A DNA stretch of 64,000 bases from Pseudoalteromonas sp. MEBiC 03607. Lineage in GTDB: Bacteria > Pseudomonadota > Gammaproteobacteria > Enterobacterales > Alteromonadaceae. Location of the stretch: assembly GCF_004792295.1 (NCBI RefSeq), contig NZ_SRRY01000001.1, positions 3,479,501 through 3,543,500 on the forward strand, written 5' to 3'. Numbering within the stretch: position 1 is the first letter of the stretch; each line of letters begins with the position of its first letter. Under the pieces are notes generated by a model. That model saw nothing but the letters and a program-made list of their open reading frames with translations. It did no database searches and had not been told where the DNA came from. Positions 57,101 through 64,000 of the stretch are shown piece after piece. Made by a program: the position numbers and the translations under genes.

Positions 57101-57974
57101 GATTGTTGGCGTTCAACCTTTTGGTGGTCGTGGTCTATCAGGTACTGGTCCGAAAGCAGGTGGCCCTAACTACTTACAACGTCTAGTGAAAGAGAAAGCA
57201 TCACCAGATAACGTGCAAATGACAAACCTAACACCTGATGAGCTAGATACTCACCACTATTCAGGTGCGGCTGAGCAAGTTGCTAAGTTAATGGAAAACT
57301 CATTACGTGATGAGAAGATCTGGCGTTCAACACCGTTAAATGACCGAGTTTCGGCTGTGCGTCAATTACTTGCTAAAGTTGCAACCGTTGAAATCATTGA
57401 TGAGCTTGCTGATGACTTAGCATTAACCCTTGCTGATGCACGTGCGCAGCTTAACCGTCTTGAAAAGCACATGCGTAAACACACTGTGTTGCCTGGACCT
57501 ACGGGTGAGTCAAACACGCTACACTTAGAACCACGTGGTTGCGTAGTATGTTATGCAGATAAGAGTACGTCATTTAACTTCTGGGCAATTTCTATTATCA
57601 CTGCACTTGCGGCTGGTAATACTGTTATCACTGTTGCTTCAGAGTTGTTCTATGACGAAGCTGTGGCGTTTAAAGATAAGTTTATCTCAACAGGTATTGC
57701 AGAGGGTGTATTCCAAGTAGCTAAACCTAATCAGTTACAAGCTATTTTAGCGCATCCTCACCTTGCTGGTGCCGTTGTTGCTGCGCGTTCATCTCGCTTA
57801 GGCTATTTCAGCCAGCAGTTAGCACAACGTAAAGGTGCAATCCTGCCGGTAATTAGCTCTGAGTACTACGATACGCTAATCAAACGTCTACTAACTGAGA
57901 AAACAATCAGTATCGACACGACAGCGTCAGGTGGTAACACATCACTTATGACATTGGTTGAAGACGACGAGTAA
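54171..57974 (+). CDS. putA: Bifunctional proline dehydrogenase / P5C dehydrogenase PutA
   Basis: A 1267-residue enzyme oxidising proline to glutamate. The PRODH barrel (about 180-480) has the FAD and substrate motifs VRLVKGAYWDTEIK and RLHGMGESL; the aldehyde dehydrogenase domain (about 560-1030) has ETGGQNCMI and catalytic Cys in SAGQRCSALRVLF. A C-terminal ALDH-like domain completes it. It lacks the N-terminal ribbon-helix-helix domain of E. coli PutA (1320 residues), so it does not repress itself. The ATG at 54171 has GAGGG 6 nt upstream. Confidence 0.96.
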   Translation: MLFNGDLTTECPIRQKIRDFYRIDENAVIDHILPLAEVGVKARSRAWERARQMVLNIRRDQDGQSGVDALLNEFSLSSEEGVVLMCLAEALLRVPDKATQESLIRDKLAKGDWSSHLGSSDSLFVNASSWGLLVTGKMVNYSDKSKEQQFGVLKKTIGRLGEPVIRKSVNFAMKIMGKQFVMGRTIDEAIERAADKEQKGYVYSYDMLGEGARTMKDAERYFNSYMTAIHAIGKAANGRGPIKSPGISVKISAIHPRYEFTHRERVIAEIVPKLKELALAAKSYDIGFTVDAEEADRLDISLDVIEAVFSDDDLGNWNGFGLAVQAYQKRAIFVVEWVADLARRVGRKLMVRLVKGAYWDTEIKTTQQDGLDHYPVFTRKATTDVSYKACAIKLLEARDVLYPQFATHNAYTAATILEVAKGDHEGFEFQRLHGMGESLFDQIVTQEKIQCRVYAPVGQHEDLLAYLVRRLLENGANSSFVNAIVDTTKPVESLLPDPVETLQGLRNKYNTQIKMPIDLYGEERANSKGMDLTDINVITPFKENLDAWFAEHRIDLNDVPEGSLAVKNPANHKEVIGHVKLHSSEEMTALLENAEKAFESWSQTPVKERANLLRRIADILERHHDELVAICIKEAGKITKDGIDEVREAVDFCRYYAARAEELAQDERFEARGVILCISPWNFPLAIFLGQVAAAIVTGNTVIAKPAEQTSLIALRTIELMLSVGLPEHVVQPVIARGSDVGKTIVPDERIQAVMFTGSTETGTLISQTLAARNDIQVPLIAETGGQNCMIVDSTALPEQVVDDVISSGFQSAGQRCSALRVLFLQEDVADGIIEMLKGALKELHVGDPSLLSTDIGPVIDEKALKNLNEHVEYLKGNATLHYECEIPDNNENGAYFFAPRLYEIKDLSVLKREVFGPCVHIIRFKGTELDNVIDQINGTGFGLTMGVHSRIEERCEYLAKMSRAGNVYINRNMIGAIVGVQPFGGRGLSGTGPKAGGPNYLQRLVKEKASPDNVQMTNLTPDELDTHHYSGAAEQVAKLMENSLRDEKIWRSTPLNDRVSAVRQLLAKVATVEIIDELADDLALTLADARAQLNRLEKHMRKHTVLPGPTGESNTLHLEPRGCVVCYADKSTSFNFWAISIITALAAGNTVITVASELFYDEAVAFKDKFISTGIAEGVFQVAKPNQLQAILAHPHLAGAVVAARSSRLGYFSQQLAQRKGAILPVISSEYYDTLIKRLLTEKTISIDTTASGGNTSLMTLVEDDE

Positions 57975-58004
57975 ATAAGTTTATCTAACTTATTGTCACT
58001 TCTA

Positions 58005-58040
58005 AGGGCCTCCAGCTTATCAGCTGGGGGCTTTTTTTAT
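58005..58040 (+). terminator. Terminator of putA
   Basis: The stem GCCTCCAGC / GCTGGGGGC with one G-U pair (58008-58031) is followed by seven T residues. Confidence 0.85.
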
Positions 58041-58155
58041 AGTCGTTTTTAAGGTTGCCCTGCAGTTTAAAACACCATTAAGTACTATTAATATTTACTG
58101 GAATACACATTTTCTGCTAGTTTAATAGTATTGTATCTGAGCAGAAGTAAAGGCC

Positions 58156-59364
58156 TTGAAAACACTCCCTATCAATCAACTTAAACCTGGCATGTTTGTT
58201 CACGGCGTGACAAAACAGACAGGCAAGATCCGTATAAAAAACCAAGGTTGGGTAAAAACACAAGGCAGTATTGATAAGCTTAAGCAAGCTGGTATTTTAG
58301 AAATTGAAATCGATCCTGATAAAACGCTAAATCTTGATAGTGACAATAAAATCACTGAAAAACCAAAACCTGCAGCACCAGCCGTCTCTTCTAAGCCATT
58401 CGATCCATGGCACACTACGCACAGTATGTCGGCAGAGATGACAAAAGCAAATAGTCTTTATACAGAAGCCAAATCACTCCAAAGCAAAGCATTTGCAGAC
58501 ATTCGAGAAGGAAACAAAATTGATGTTGCCCCTTTTCAAGAGCTAGCAAGCGGTTTTATCGATTCTGTGTTTAGAAATCAAGATGCATTAACCTGTATCA
58601 CTCGCATGCGAGAAAAAGATGCTTACTTACTTGAGCATTCAATTAACGTGTCTATTTTGATCAGCATTTTTGCAAAGCATTTAGGTATCGAAAAATCGAT
58701 TATTCAAGAACTTGCCACCGGTGCATTACTTCATGATATCGGCAAAATTAATATCCCCGATAAAATACTCAATAAACCAGGTAAATTGACTGATGAAGAG
58801 TACCAACTCGTTCAAAATCATGCGCGCTTTAGCAAAGAAATATTAGAGCAGTCTGGCCTCAGTGGTATTGCCGTTGATATTGCAGGCTTTCACCATGAGC
58901 GCTTAGATGGTAGTGGGTATCCTTTTGGTAAAAGTGGCGATGAAATAAGCCTGTATGTACGTATGGCCTCGATTGTTGATGTGTATGATGCATTGACCGC
59001 AGAAAGAGTCTACAAGGCAGGAATGGAACCAATCAAAGCATTCAAAATTTTAAAAGATGGCTGCCCAGATAGTTTCGATGGTGATTTGGTCACTAAATTT
59101 ATTCAATGCATTGGTATTCACCCAGTTGGCACATTGGTAAGGCTAGAAAGCCAAAAACTTGGTGTGGTTACTCGCAGCAACCCAACAAGCCCACTTAAAC
59201 CTCAAGTGAAAGTCTTTTATCACGCTAAACATACCCGATATACAGAAGTACAAGATATCGATTTAGCAAACAGTCGCTGCCACGACAGCCTTGAAGCAGC
59301 GGTCAGACCGAGTGAATTTAACATCGATCTAATCCGTTTTTTCAAAAGCTCTATTCTACCTTAA
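58156..59364 (+). CDS. HD-GYP domain cyclic-di-GMP phosphodiesterase
   Basis: A 402-residue protein with an N-terminal DUF3391 domain (MKTLPINQLKPGMFVHGVTK), and an HD-GYP domain at about 145-330. The metal ligands are in LLEHSINVSIL, LLHDIGKINIPD and the HHERLDGSGYPFG motif, all intact, so it should hydrolyse cyclic-di-GMP. The start is TTG at 58156 because this codon gives the conserved DUF3391 N-terminus; AAAGG lies just upstream. Confidence 0.87.
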   Translation: MKTLPINQLKPGMFVHGVTKQTGKIRIKNQGWVKTQGSIDKLKQAGILEIEIDPDKTLNLDSDNKITEKPKPAAPAVSSKPFDPWHTTHSMSAEMTKANSLYTEAKSLQSKAFADIREGNKIDVAPFQELASGFIDSVFRNQDALTCITRMREKDAYLLEHSINVSILISIFAKHLGIEKSIIQELATGALLHDIGKINIPDKILNKPGKLTDEEYQLVQNHARFSKEILEQSGLSGIAVDIAGFHHERLDGSGYPFGKSGDEISLYVRMASIVDVYDALTAERVYKAGMEPIKAFKILKDGCPDSFDGDLVTKFIQCIGIHPVGTLVRLESQKLGVVTRSNPTSPLKPQVKVFYHAKHTRYTEVQDIDLANSRCHDSLEAAVRPSEFNIDLIRFFKSSILP

Positions 59365-59384
59365 GCTTGACTCATCATGACTGG

Positions 59385-60410
59385 CTACTCAGGCCAGTCT
59401 TGCAGTGCTTTTAAAGTGAATTCATAGCCATCATAGCTAAGTAAACTCTGCTCTGGCGTGATTTCGATTAACGATAACACACCGATATTATCACCTTCAT
59501 AAAGCTCACGACCATTGAGTTTTATCCAACGCTTTGATGGCTCAGATGCGTAGATATGCGCTTGGTATTTAAGTGTTGGAATTGCATTTTGAATAGACTC
59601 AGGGAGCAGCTCTATCGGATCAGCATAAGACGAACTTTTAGTACTATGCGTTACCTGCGAAGAACGTTGCTGGTCAACATCCTGAACCGCTTGCGCAAAA
59701 GCTTTTTTTAACGAATCCGACACTTCGTTTAACTCATCATCTGGCTTAGTTTGATTATTGGCGTTCTCATCAAGGGGCTTACCAAGTACCTTGTATTTAC
59801 TGTAATCAATACCATTACTATTTGTCGGCTGTGGTGCAGCTTGCTGCATTTGCATCGGTTGCGAAAACTGTGGCTGCGGCTGATAAGCGGCTTGATTTTG
59901 ATACACTGGCTGAGCATATTGCGGCTGTGCTTGATTTGCATAAACTGGCACTGTGTTTACAGGCACTTGTACCCATTGGTACTGCTGAGCACCTTGTACA
60001 GGAACTTGCTGCATCATGGTTTGTTGCTGAGGGGGTTGTTGCATCATTTGCTGTTGTGCCACCACAGGTTGCGAACCAGACGGTACTTTAGCTACAGAGT
60101 TATCTGTTTGAAGTTGCTCTTGATCTTTAGAACCCGCAACATTTTCAGCTGTCGCACTGGGTACTTTTTCATTCTCATTTGCTAGTACTGGCTGCTCAGC
60201 AAATGGCTTACTTTGCTGTAACCACTTACCAATCGAAAAACCAGCCATTAGCGTTAAAATTGCAGCCAGTAATAACCCAAATGAAAAGGCTAAACGCTTA
60301 TAGCGTGTTAACTCTTGCTGCTGTTTAAGTTGTAAAGCAGCCTGATCGTGATCAACGGCTGTTTGCTCATGTTGAGCCGATTGTTTTATTGCATCTAAAA
60401 GTAATGACAT
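59385..60410 (-). CDS. gspB: General secretion pathway protein B-like (T2SSB domain)
   Basis: A 341-residue bitopic protein: MSLLLDAIKQSAQHEQ (typical ExeB/GspB N-terminus), a membrane helix at about 36-56, a Gln/Pro-rich periplasmic linker at about 110-195 (low-complexity MMQQPPQQQ and YQNQAAYQPQPQ), and a C-terminal T2SSB domain (about 262-341; YQAHIYASEPSKRWIKLNGREL). It helps assemble the secretin through peptidoglycan together with GspA. It follows the GspA-like gene by 13 nt. Confidence 0.8.
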   Translation of the reverse strand: MSLLLDAIKQSAQHEQTAVDHDQAALQLKQQQELTRYKRLAFSFGLLLAAILTLMAGFSIGKWLQQSKPFAEQPVLANENEKVPSATAENVAGSKDQEQLQTDNSVAKVPSGSQPVVAQQQMMQQPPQQQTMMQQVPVQGAQQYQWVQVPVNTVPVYANQAQPQYAQPVYQNQAAYQPQPQFSQPMQMQQAAPQPTNSNGIDYSKYKVLGKPLDENANNQTKPDDELNEVSDSLKKAFAQAVQDVDQQRSSQVTHSTKSSSYADPIELLPESIQNAIPTLKYQAHIYASEPSKRWIKLNGRELYEGDNIGVLSLIEITPEQSLLSYDGYEFTLKALQDWPE

Positions 60411-60423
60411 AATTGATCACTCG

Positions 60424-61344
60424 TTAAATTAGGTAGGATAAACCAATACCCATTCCTAATACGGCTAAAAATGAAACAGGATAAAGCCATACATAGCTCG
60501 GCTCTCGAGCACCTTTAGGTATAACCTCAGTGCTGGTTGGCGGCAATGCCTCTTCGGCCGAACGCATCACAAGCTCACTGTCTATGGTAAGTTTTTGCTG
60601 CGAAAAAGCCCCCACCAAACAACGCTCACACAATAAATTGATTAATCTAGGTACGCCTTGAGTAACTTGATAAATCGCTTTTAACGCATCACCTGAGAAC
60701 AAGGCTTGCTCAGTGCCCGCTTTAAACAAGCGGTGCTTTACATAGGCAAATACTTGCCCTTCAGTCAGTGGCAGTAGGTGGTAACGTGCCGTAATACGCT
60801 GGGCAAGTTGTCGAAGTTCAGTACGTTTTAAAAGCTCCTGTAGCTCTGGCTGCCCTACTAACACAATTTGCAGCAGCTTTTTGTGATCGGTTTCGATGTT
60901 GGTCAGTAAGCGCAACTGCTCAAGCACATCTGGTGCGAGTAATTGCGCTTCATCAATAATTAAGATGGTATGGCCACCAGCTTGGTTATTTGCCTCAAGG
61001 TGCTTTTTAATCACATCAGTGAGGGTTTTTAATGTCGCGTTGTCACTGTCGTAATCTATTTTCAGTTCGTCGCAAATACTGGCAAGCAACTCTAGCTGCG
61101 ACAAAGCTGGATTATGGATTTGCGCTACTTGGGTGTTTTCAGGCAACTGCTCGTGCAGGCTTCTTATTAATGTTGTTTTACCTGTACCGACTTCACCTGT
61201 TAATAGCACAAAGCCACCCGCTTCACCGAGTCCATAAGTAAGGTGTGCCAACGCCTCTTTATGGCGTTCACTCAGAAATAAATACTCAGGATTGGGGGCA
61301 ATCGAAAAAGGTTTTTCTGACAAGCCGAAATAGCTTAAATACAC
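60424..61344 (-). CDS. gspA: GspA/ExeA-like AAA+ ATPase
   Basis: A 306-residue protein starting VYLSYFGLSEKPFSIAPNPEYLFLSERH, the ExeA signature. Walker A is LLTGEVGTGKTTLIRSL, Walker B is HTILIIDEAQLL. A single C-terminal membrane helix (WLYPVSFLAVLGMGIGLSYLI) ends the protein. Aeromonas ExeA is about 547 residues and has a periplasmic peptidoglycan-binding domain, which is missing here. The GTG at 61344 with AAGGA 8 nt upstream is preferred over the upstream GTG. Confidence 0.8.
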   Translation of the reverse strand: MYLSYFGLSEKPFSIAPNPEYLFLSERHKEALAHLTYGLGEAGGFVLLTGEVGTGKTTLIRSLHEQLPENTQVAQIHNPALSQLELLASICDELKIDYDSDNATLKTLTDVIKKHLEANNQAGGHTILIIDEAQLLAPDVLEQLRLLTNIETDHKKLLQIVLVGQPELQELLKRTELRQLAQRITARYHLLPLTEGQVFAYVKHRLFKAGTEQALFSGDALKAIYQVTQGVPRLINLLCERCLVGAFSQQKLTIDSELVMRSAEEALPPTSTEVIPKGAREPSYVWLYPVSFLAVLGMGIGLSYLI

Positions 61345-61469
61345 CGTGATATTCCTTGCGTTTAAAATCACCGCCTATAATGGCAAAAAACTACGCTACT
61401 TAAAACCTTGTTCGCATTTTATTGAACAAATAACGTAAAATACTGAAAACACAAAATTGAAGGTGATCT

Positions 61470-62579
61470 ATGCAGGTTTATTTAGTCGGTGGAGCAGTCA
61501 GAGACGCTCTACTTGGTCGTGAAATTAAAGAACGCGATTATGTGGTTGTCGGCGCCACACCTGAACAGCTAATAAACCAAGGTTTCCAACAAGTTGGCAA
61601 AGATTTTCCGGTGTTTTTGCACCCAAAAACCAAAGAAGAATATGCGCTTGCTCGCACCGAGCGCAAACAAGGGCAAGGCTATACAGGGTTCATCTGTGAT
61701 TTCACTCCAGAGGTAACTCTAGAGCAAGATTTAATTCGCCGTGATTTAACCGTCAATGCCATTGCTCAAGCCGAAGATGGCAGCTTAGTTGACCCATTCG
61801 GTGGTCAAGATGACATCAAAAAGCGTGTATTACGTCATGTATCCGATGCATTTAGCGAAGACCCATTACGGATATTGCGTGTAGCGCGTTTTGCTGCTCG
61901 GTATCATTACTTGGGCTTTACCATTGCCCCCGAAACTAAACAGTTACTCATTGCTATGGTTAAAGCGGGTGAGCTCACAACTCTCACTGCAGAGCGAGTG
62001 TGGTTAGAGTGTGAAAAGTCATTAAGCGATGGTGCATTTAGCGATTTTTTAAATGTTCTTGCAAGTATTGGTGGCCTGAGTGTGATCAGTGCAGAGCTTG
62101 AAAAACAGTGGAATGAGGATACTTATAAAACACTCAAAGCTCGGTTCGATTATGCTAATAACCATCAGTTGCATGATACTGCACTCTTATTCAGCCAAGT
62201 AACGCTAAGTTTATCTAGTCAGGAAATTAACAGTATCGCAAATACAATTCGCTTACCGAATGAAGTACGCGTTCTGGCTATTAACGCGCAAACCCATCAA
62301 GCAGTTTTAGCTAGCGAACAGCCTAGTTGCGACGAGGTTTTTAACTGCTTTAACCAGCTTGATTTATGGCGACGCCCAGAGCGTTTTCAACAGGTACTTA
62401 AAGTGTTAGAAATCAGTTTACAGCACCCCGTACCATGCCATGAGTCGTTAACACTTGCTGCAAACCAAGCAAAGGCTGTTAACCCTCAGCAATTTATCGC
62501 ACAAGGTATTAAAGGGGCCGATATAAAAACCGCGCTCGAACAAGCGCGGCTCAGCGCCATTAGTCGTTACTTCTCGTAA
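61470..62579 (+). CDS. cca: CCA tRNA nucleotidyltransferase
   Basis: A 369-residue enzyme adding or repairing the 3' CCA of tRNAs. VYLVGGAVRDALLGREIKERDYVVVGATPE holds the nucleotidyltransferase motif with DxD, RRDLTVNAIAQ and FSEDPLRILRVARFAARY follow (class II signatures). The C-terminal HD phosphohydrolase domain found in E. coli Cca (412 residues) is absent. The 3' end overlaps the converging DUF1566 gene by 13 nt. Confidence 0.95.
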   Translation: MQVYLVGGAVRDALLGREIKERDYVVVGATPEQLINQGFQQVGKDFPVFLHPKTKEEYALARTERKQGQGYTGFICDFTPEVTLEQDLIRRDLTVNAIAQAEDGSLVDPFGGQDDIKKRVLRHVSDAFSEDPLRILRVARFAARYHYLGFTIAPETKQLLIAMVKAGELTTLTAERVWLECEKSLSDGAFSDFLNVLASIGGLSVISAELEKQWNEDTYKTLKARFDYANNHQLHDTALLFSQVTLSLSSQEINSIANTIRLPNEVRVLAINAQTHQAVLASEQPSCDEVFNCFNQLDLWRRPERFQQVLKVLEISLQHPVPCHESLTLAANQAKAVNPQQFIAQGIKGADIKTALEQARLSAISRYFS

Positions 62580-63085
62580 CGTACAAGGCGTAAATAAATA
62601 TCCGATGTTTTAGCATGTAAACTGTTGATACCTTTATCAAACTGATACACCCACGCTAAATCACTGCGAGTTATACCGGATGTGCTACTCCAGTAGTTTT
62701 GCAGCTTAGTTGATAAAAATACTGTTTCGTTAATGCTAGGCTGCACACAACTATGCTCTAAGATGCTTGCAAGTTCTTTAATATTGGGAACATGCCAATC
62801 AGAATAACCAGCGAATGTAGCATTTTTAGCACCTCGTAGCGCTTCACCCCATGTTAATTGCTGGCTGGTGCCTTCACATGCATCAATATCGCTATTATAG
62901 CTTTGCCCAAAAGTACAACGTTGCCACATCAAACCCGTTTTAATATCGCTAACAGTACCATCGATATGCGTGACAAAGCGGCTTGTTGGGGTTGTTTCGG
63001 TTGCTGCATCATAACAGACCTGAGCACTGACAATGCTCGGTACACTAACCAGTAAAGTAACGGCTGCAGATAGATATTTCATCAT
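62567..63085 (-). CDS. DUF1566 (Lcl C-terminal domain) secreted protein
   Basis: A 172-residue protein with a signal peptide ending IVSAQV and one DUF1566/Lcl_C domain: TGLMWQRCTFGQSYN, TWGEALRGAKNATFAGYSDWHVPNIKELASILEHSC and YWSST. Function unknown. GGGAG precedes the ATG; it follows the larger DUF1566 gene with one base between, so the two are coupled. Confidence 0.75.
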   Translation of the reverse strand: MMKYLSAAVTLLVSVPSIVSAQVCYDAATETTPTSRFVTHIDGTVSDIKTGLMWQRCTFGQSYNSDIDACEGTSQQLTWGEALRGAKNATFAGYSDWHVPNIKELASILEHSCVQPSINETVFLSTKLQNYWSSTSGITRSDLAWVYQFDKGINSLHAKTSDIYLRLVRYEK

Positions 63086-63086
63086 T

Positions 63087-64000
63087 TTACTCTCCCGGAG
63101 TTCTTACTAAACGCACAAAAGCCGTGTTGCCTTTTGGATAAGCTAAGTCATTCGCGTTACTCATATTTATGATATACGCTTGCGACAAACTGGTACCATC
63201 CGCTGCAGTTTGTGAAGTCCAGTACGGCATGAATGCACTGCCATCAGTACTTAATTGCATTGCATTTGGCTGATTGGGGAAAAACTCAGTTGATAGTAAA
63301 CTTGTACCACCTTGTTTAGCATAATCGAGTAACCCGAGTAACTCAGTATAAGTAGGAACACGCCAATTCGTTCCGCCGCAGAAGTCAGTGGCATTCACTT
63401 CATTTACATAAGTTTGTAAACCACACGATGTTGCACTTGGGCAAGTTGAATTTGCAGCGCCTTGAACGCTGCCTGCTTGAATGCCGTTTGAAGTCGTTAA
63501 ATACCAAGTATAGTGGTTAGTCGCAGCGCGAGTTGTTGTGGCTGGAGGCAGTGCTGTGCTTGGGGATTTTACTTCCCAAATTAATCCTGTAACGTTATCT
63601 CGAACACAACTAAATGTGGTCGCATCATCAGGTAGTTCATCAGCAAATTCATTCATTTTTGTGAAATCGAATGCTAAATCGCCCTGACCAATTTTATCCA
63701 GTTGGTTTGCAACGCTATCGCGACCAAGATCCGCATCTTGATCTGGAAAATCAGCGCTCTTACAGTTTATTTTTTGTGAATTGTTATAGCAATCACTCAT
63801 GCCAGTATCGTTAATTAAACCAAGCGGTTTTGGGCTAATATCGATAGTCACCGTGTCGGTGTCACTACGCGATTTACTGTCTGTTACTGTTACTTCAAAG
63901 CTAAGCTCGGTATCGGTATCAACATCAGGGGCAACAAAAGTGGTAATACACTGATTTTGATTAGCAAGAGTGACTGTTTCGCCACTCATTTGCTGCCAAA
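63087..64000 (-). CDS. Large DUF1566 protein with PKD-like repeat, 5' end beyond window
   Basis: The frame stays open past its first internal Met to the right edge, so the true start lies outside. Visible residues include WQQMSGETVTLANQNQ and TDTELSFEVTVTDSKSRSDTDTVTIDI, an Ig/PKD-type fold. A DUF1566 domain follows (TGLIWEVKSPS, TDFCGGTNWRVPTYTELLGLLDYA, YWTSQTA, AFVRLVRTPGE). It is probably a surface or periplasmic protein of unknown function. Confidence 0.75.
   Translation of the reverse strand, partial: WQQMSGETVTLANQNQCITTFVAPDVDTDTELSFEVTVTDSKSRSDTDTVTIDISPKPLGLINDTGMSDCYNNSQKINCKSADFPDQDADLGRDSVANQLDKIGQGDLAFDFTKMNEFADELPDDATTFSCVRDNVTGLIWEVKSPSTALPPATTTRAATNHYTWYLTTSNGIQAGSVQGAANSTCPSATSCGLQTYVNEVNATDFCGGTNWRVPTYTELLGLLDYAKQGGTSLLSTEFFPNQPNAMQLSTDGSAFMPYWTSQTAADGTSLSQAYIINMSNANDLAYPKGNTAFVRLVRTPGE

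Overview
The window looks like a chromosomal segment of a marine gammaproteobacterium of the Alteromonadales, most probably Pseudoalteromonas or a close relative. The basis is moderate AT-richness, the protein sequences, the surE-pcm-nlpD-rpoS block next to mutS and recA, and CrbS/R-type acetate control. No rRNA, tRNA, prophage, insertion sequence or CRISPR array was recognised. Most genes are housekeeping; the unusual material is mainly in the spacers and a few divergent protein families.

Layout: 1-3.2 kb is a phosphate block on the minus strand (phoB, phoR, then pstS running off the left edge) with PhoB boxes before phoB and pstS. 3.2-4.6 kb is a porin with a spacer very rich in GATC. 4.6-8.1 kb is epd-pgk-fba, preceded by five tandem ~77-bp repeats (8137-8521). 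8.5-25.5 kb is dominated by acetate uptake and its control: a small methyltransferase-like membrane protein, a DnaQ-like exonuclease, a cNMP/CBS/DUF294 protein, an ActP-like symporter with its DUF4212 partner, the CrbS-like transporter-kinase, and, after a DUF2339 membrane protein, a DUF4397 lipoprotein and purU, the acs-crbR pair. A shared TTAGTCTAATA motif lies in the two divergent spacers of this region. 25.7-29.2 kb holds a DcaP-like porin and a siderophore-type TonB receptor. 29.4-40.1 kb holds recA (LexA box), pncC, mutS and the long minus-strand run ftsB-ispD-ispF-truD-surE-pcm-yqaA-like-nlpD-rpoS.

40.1-46.1 kb contains small conserved genes (DUF2947, DUF1653), a MoxR-type ATPase with a CoxE-like VWA protein, an NRAMP-family protein with altered metal-site motifs, hpf and ppnP. 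46.5-50 kb is tkt divergent from metK (MetJ-like operator). 50-53.5 kb holds dgkA, a START-domain protein and ygiF divergent from ygiM. 53.5-58 kb is an Lrp-type regulator divergent from a bifunctional putA. 58-64 kb holds an HD-GYP protein, GspB/GspA-like proteins, cca and two tandem DUF1566 proteins, the last running off the right edge.

The genes serve central carbon metabolism (lower glycolysis, transketolase, acetate activation, proline oxidation), phosphate and iron uptake, DNA repair and mismatch repair, and stationary-phase control. Start codons were re-chosen wherever the longest frame began upstream of the conserved N-terminus. Domain positions are estimates by eye; no homology search or folding program was run.
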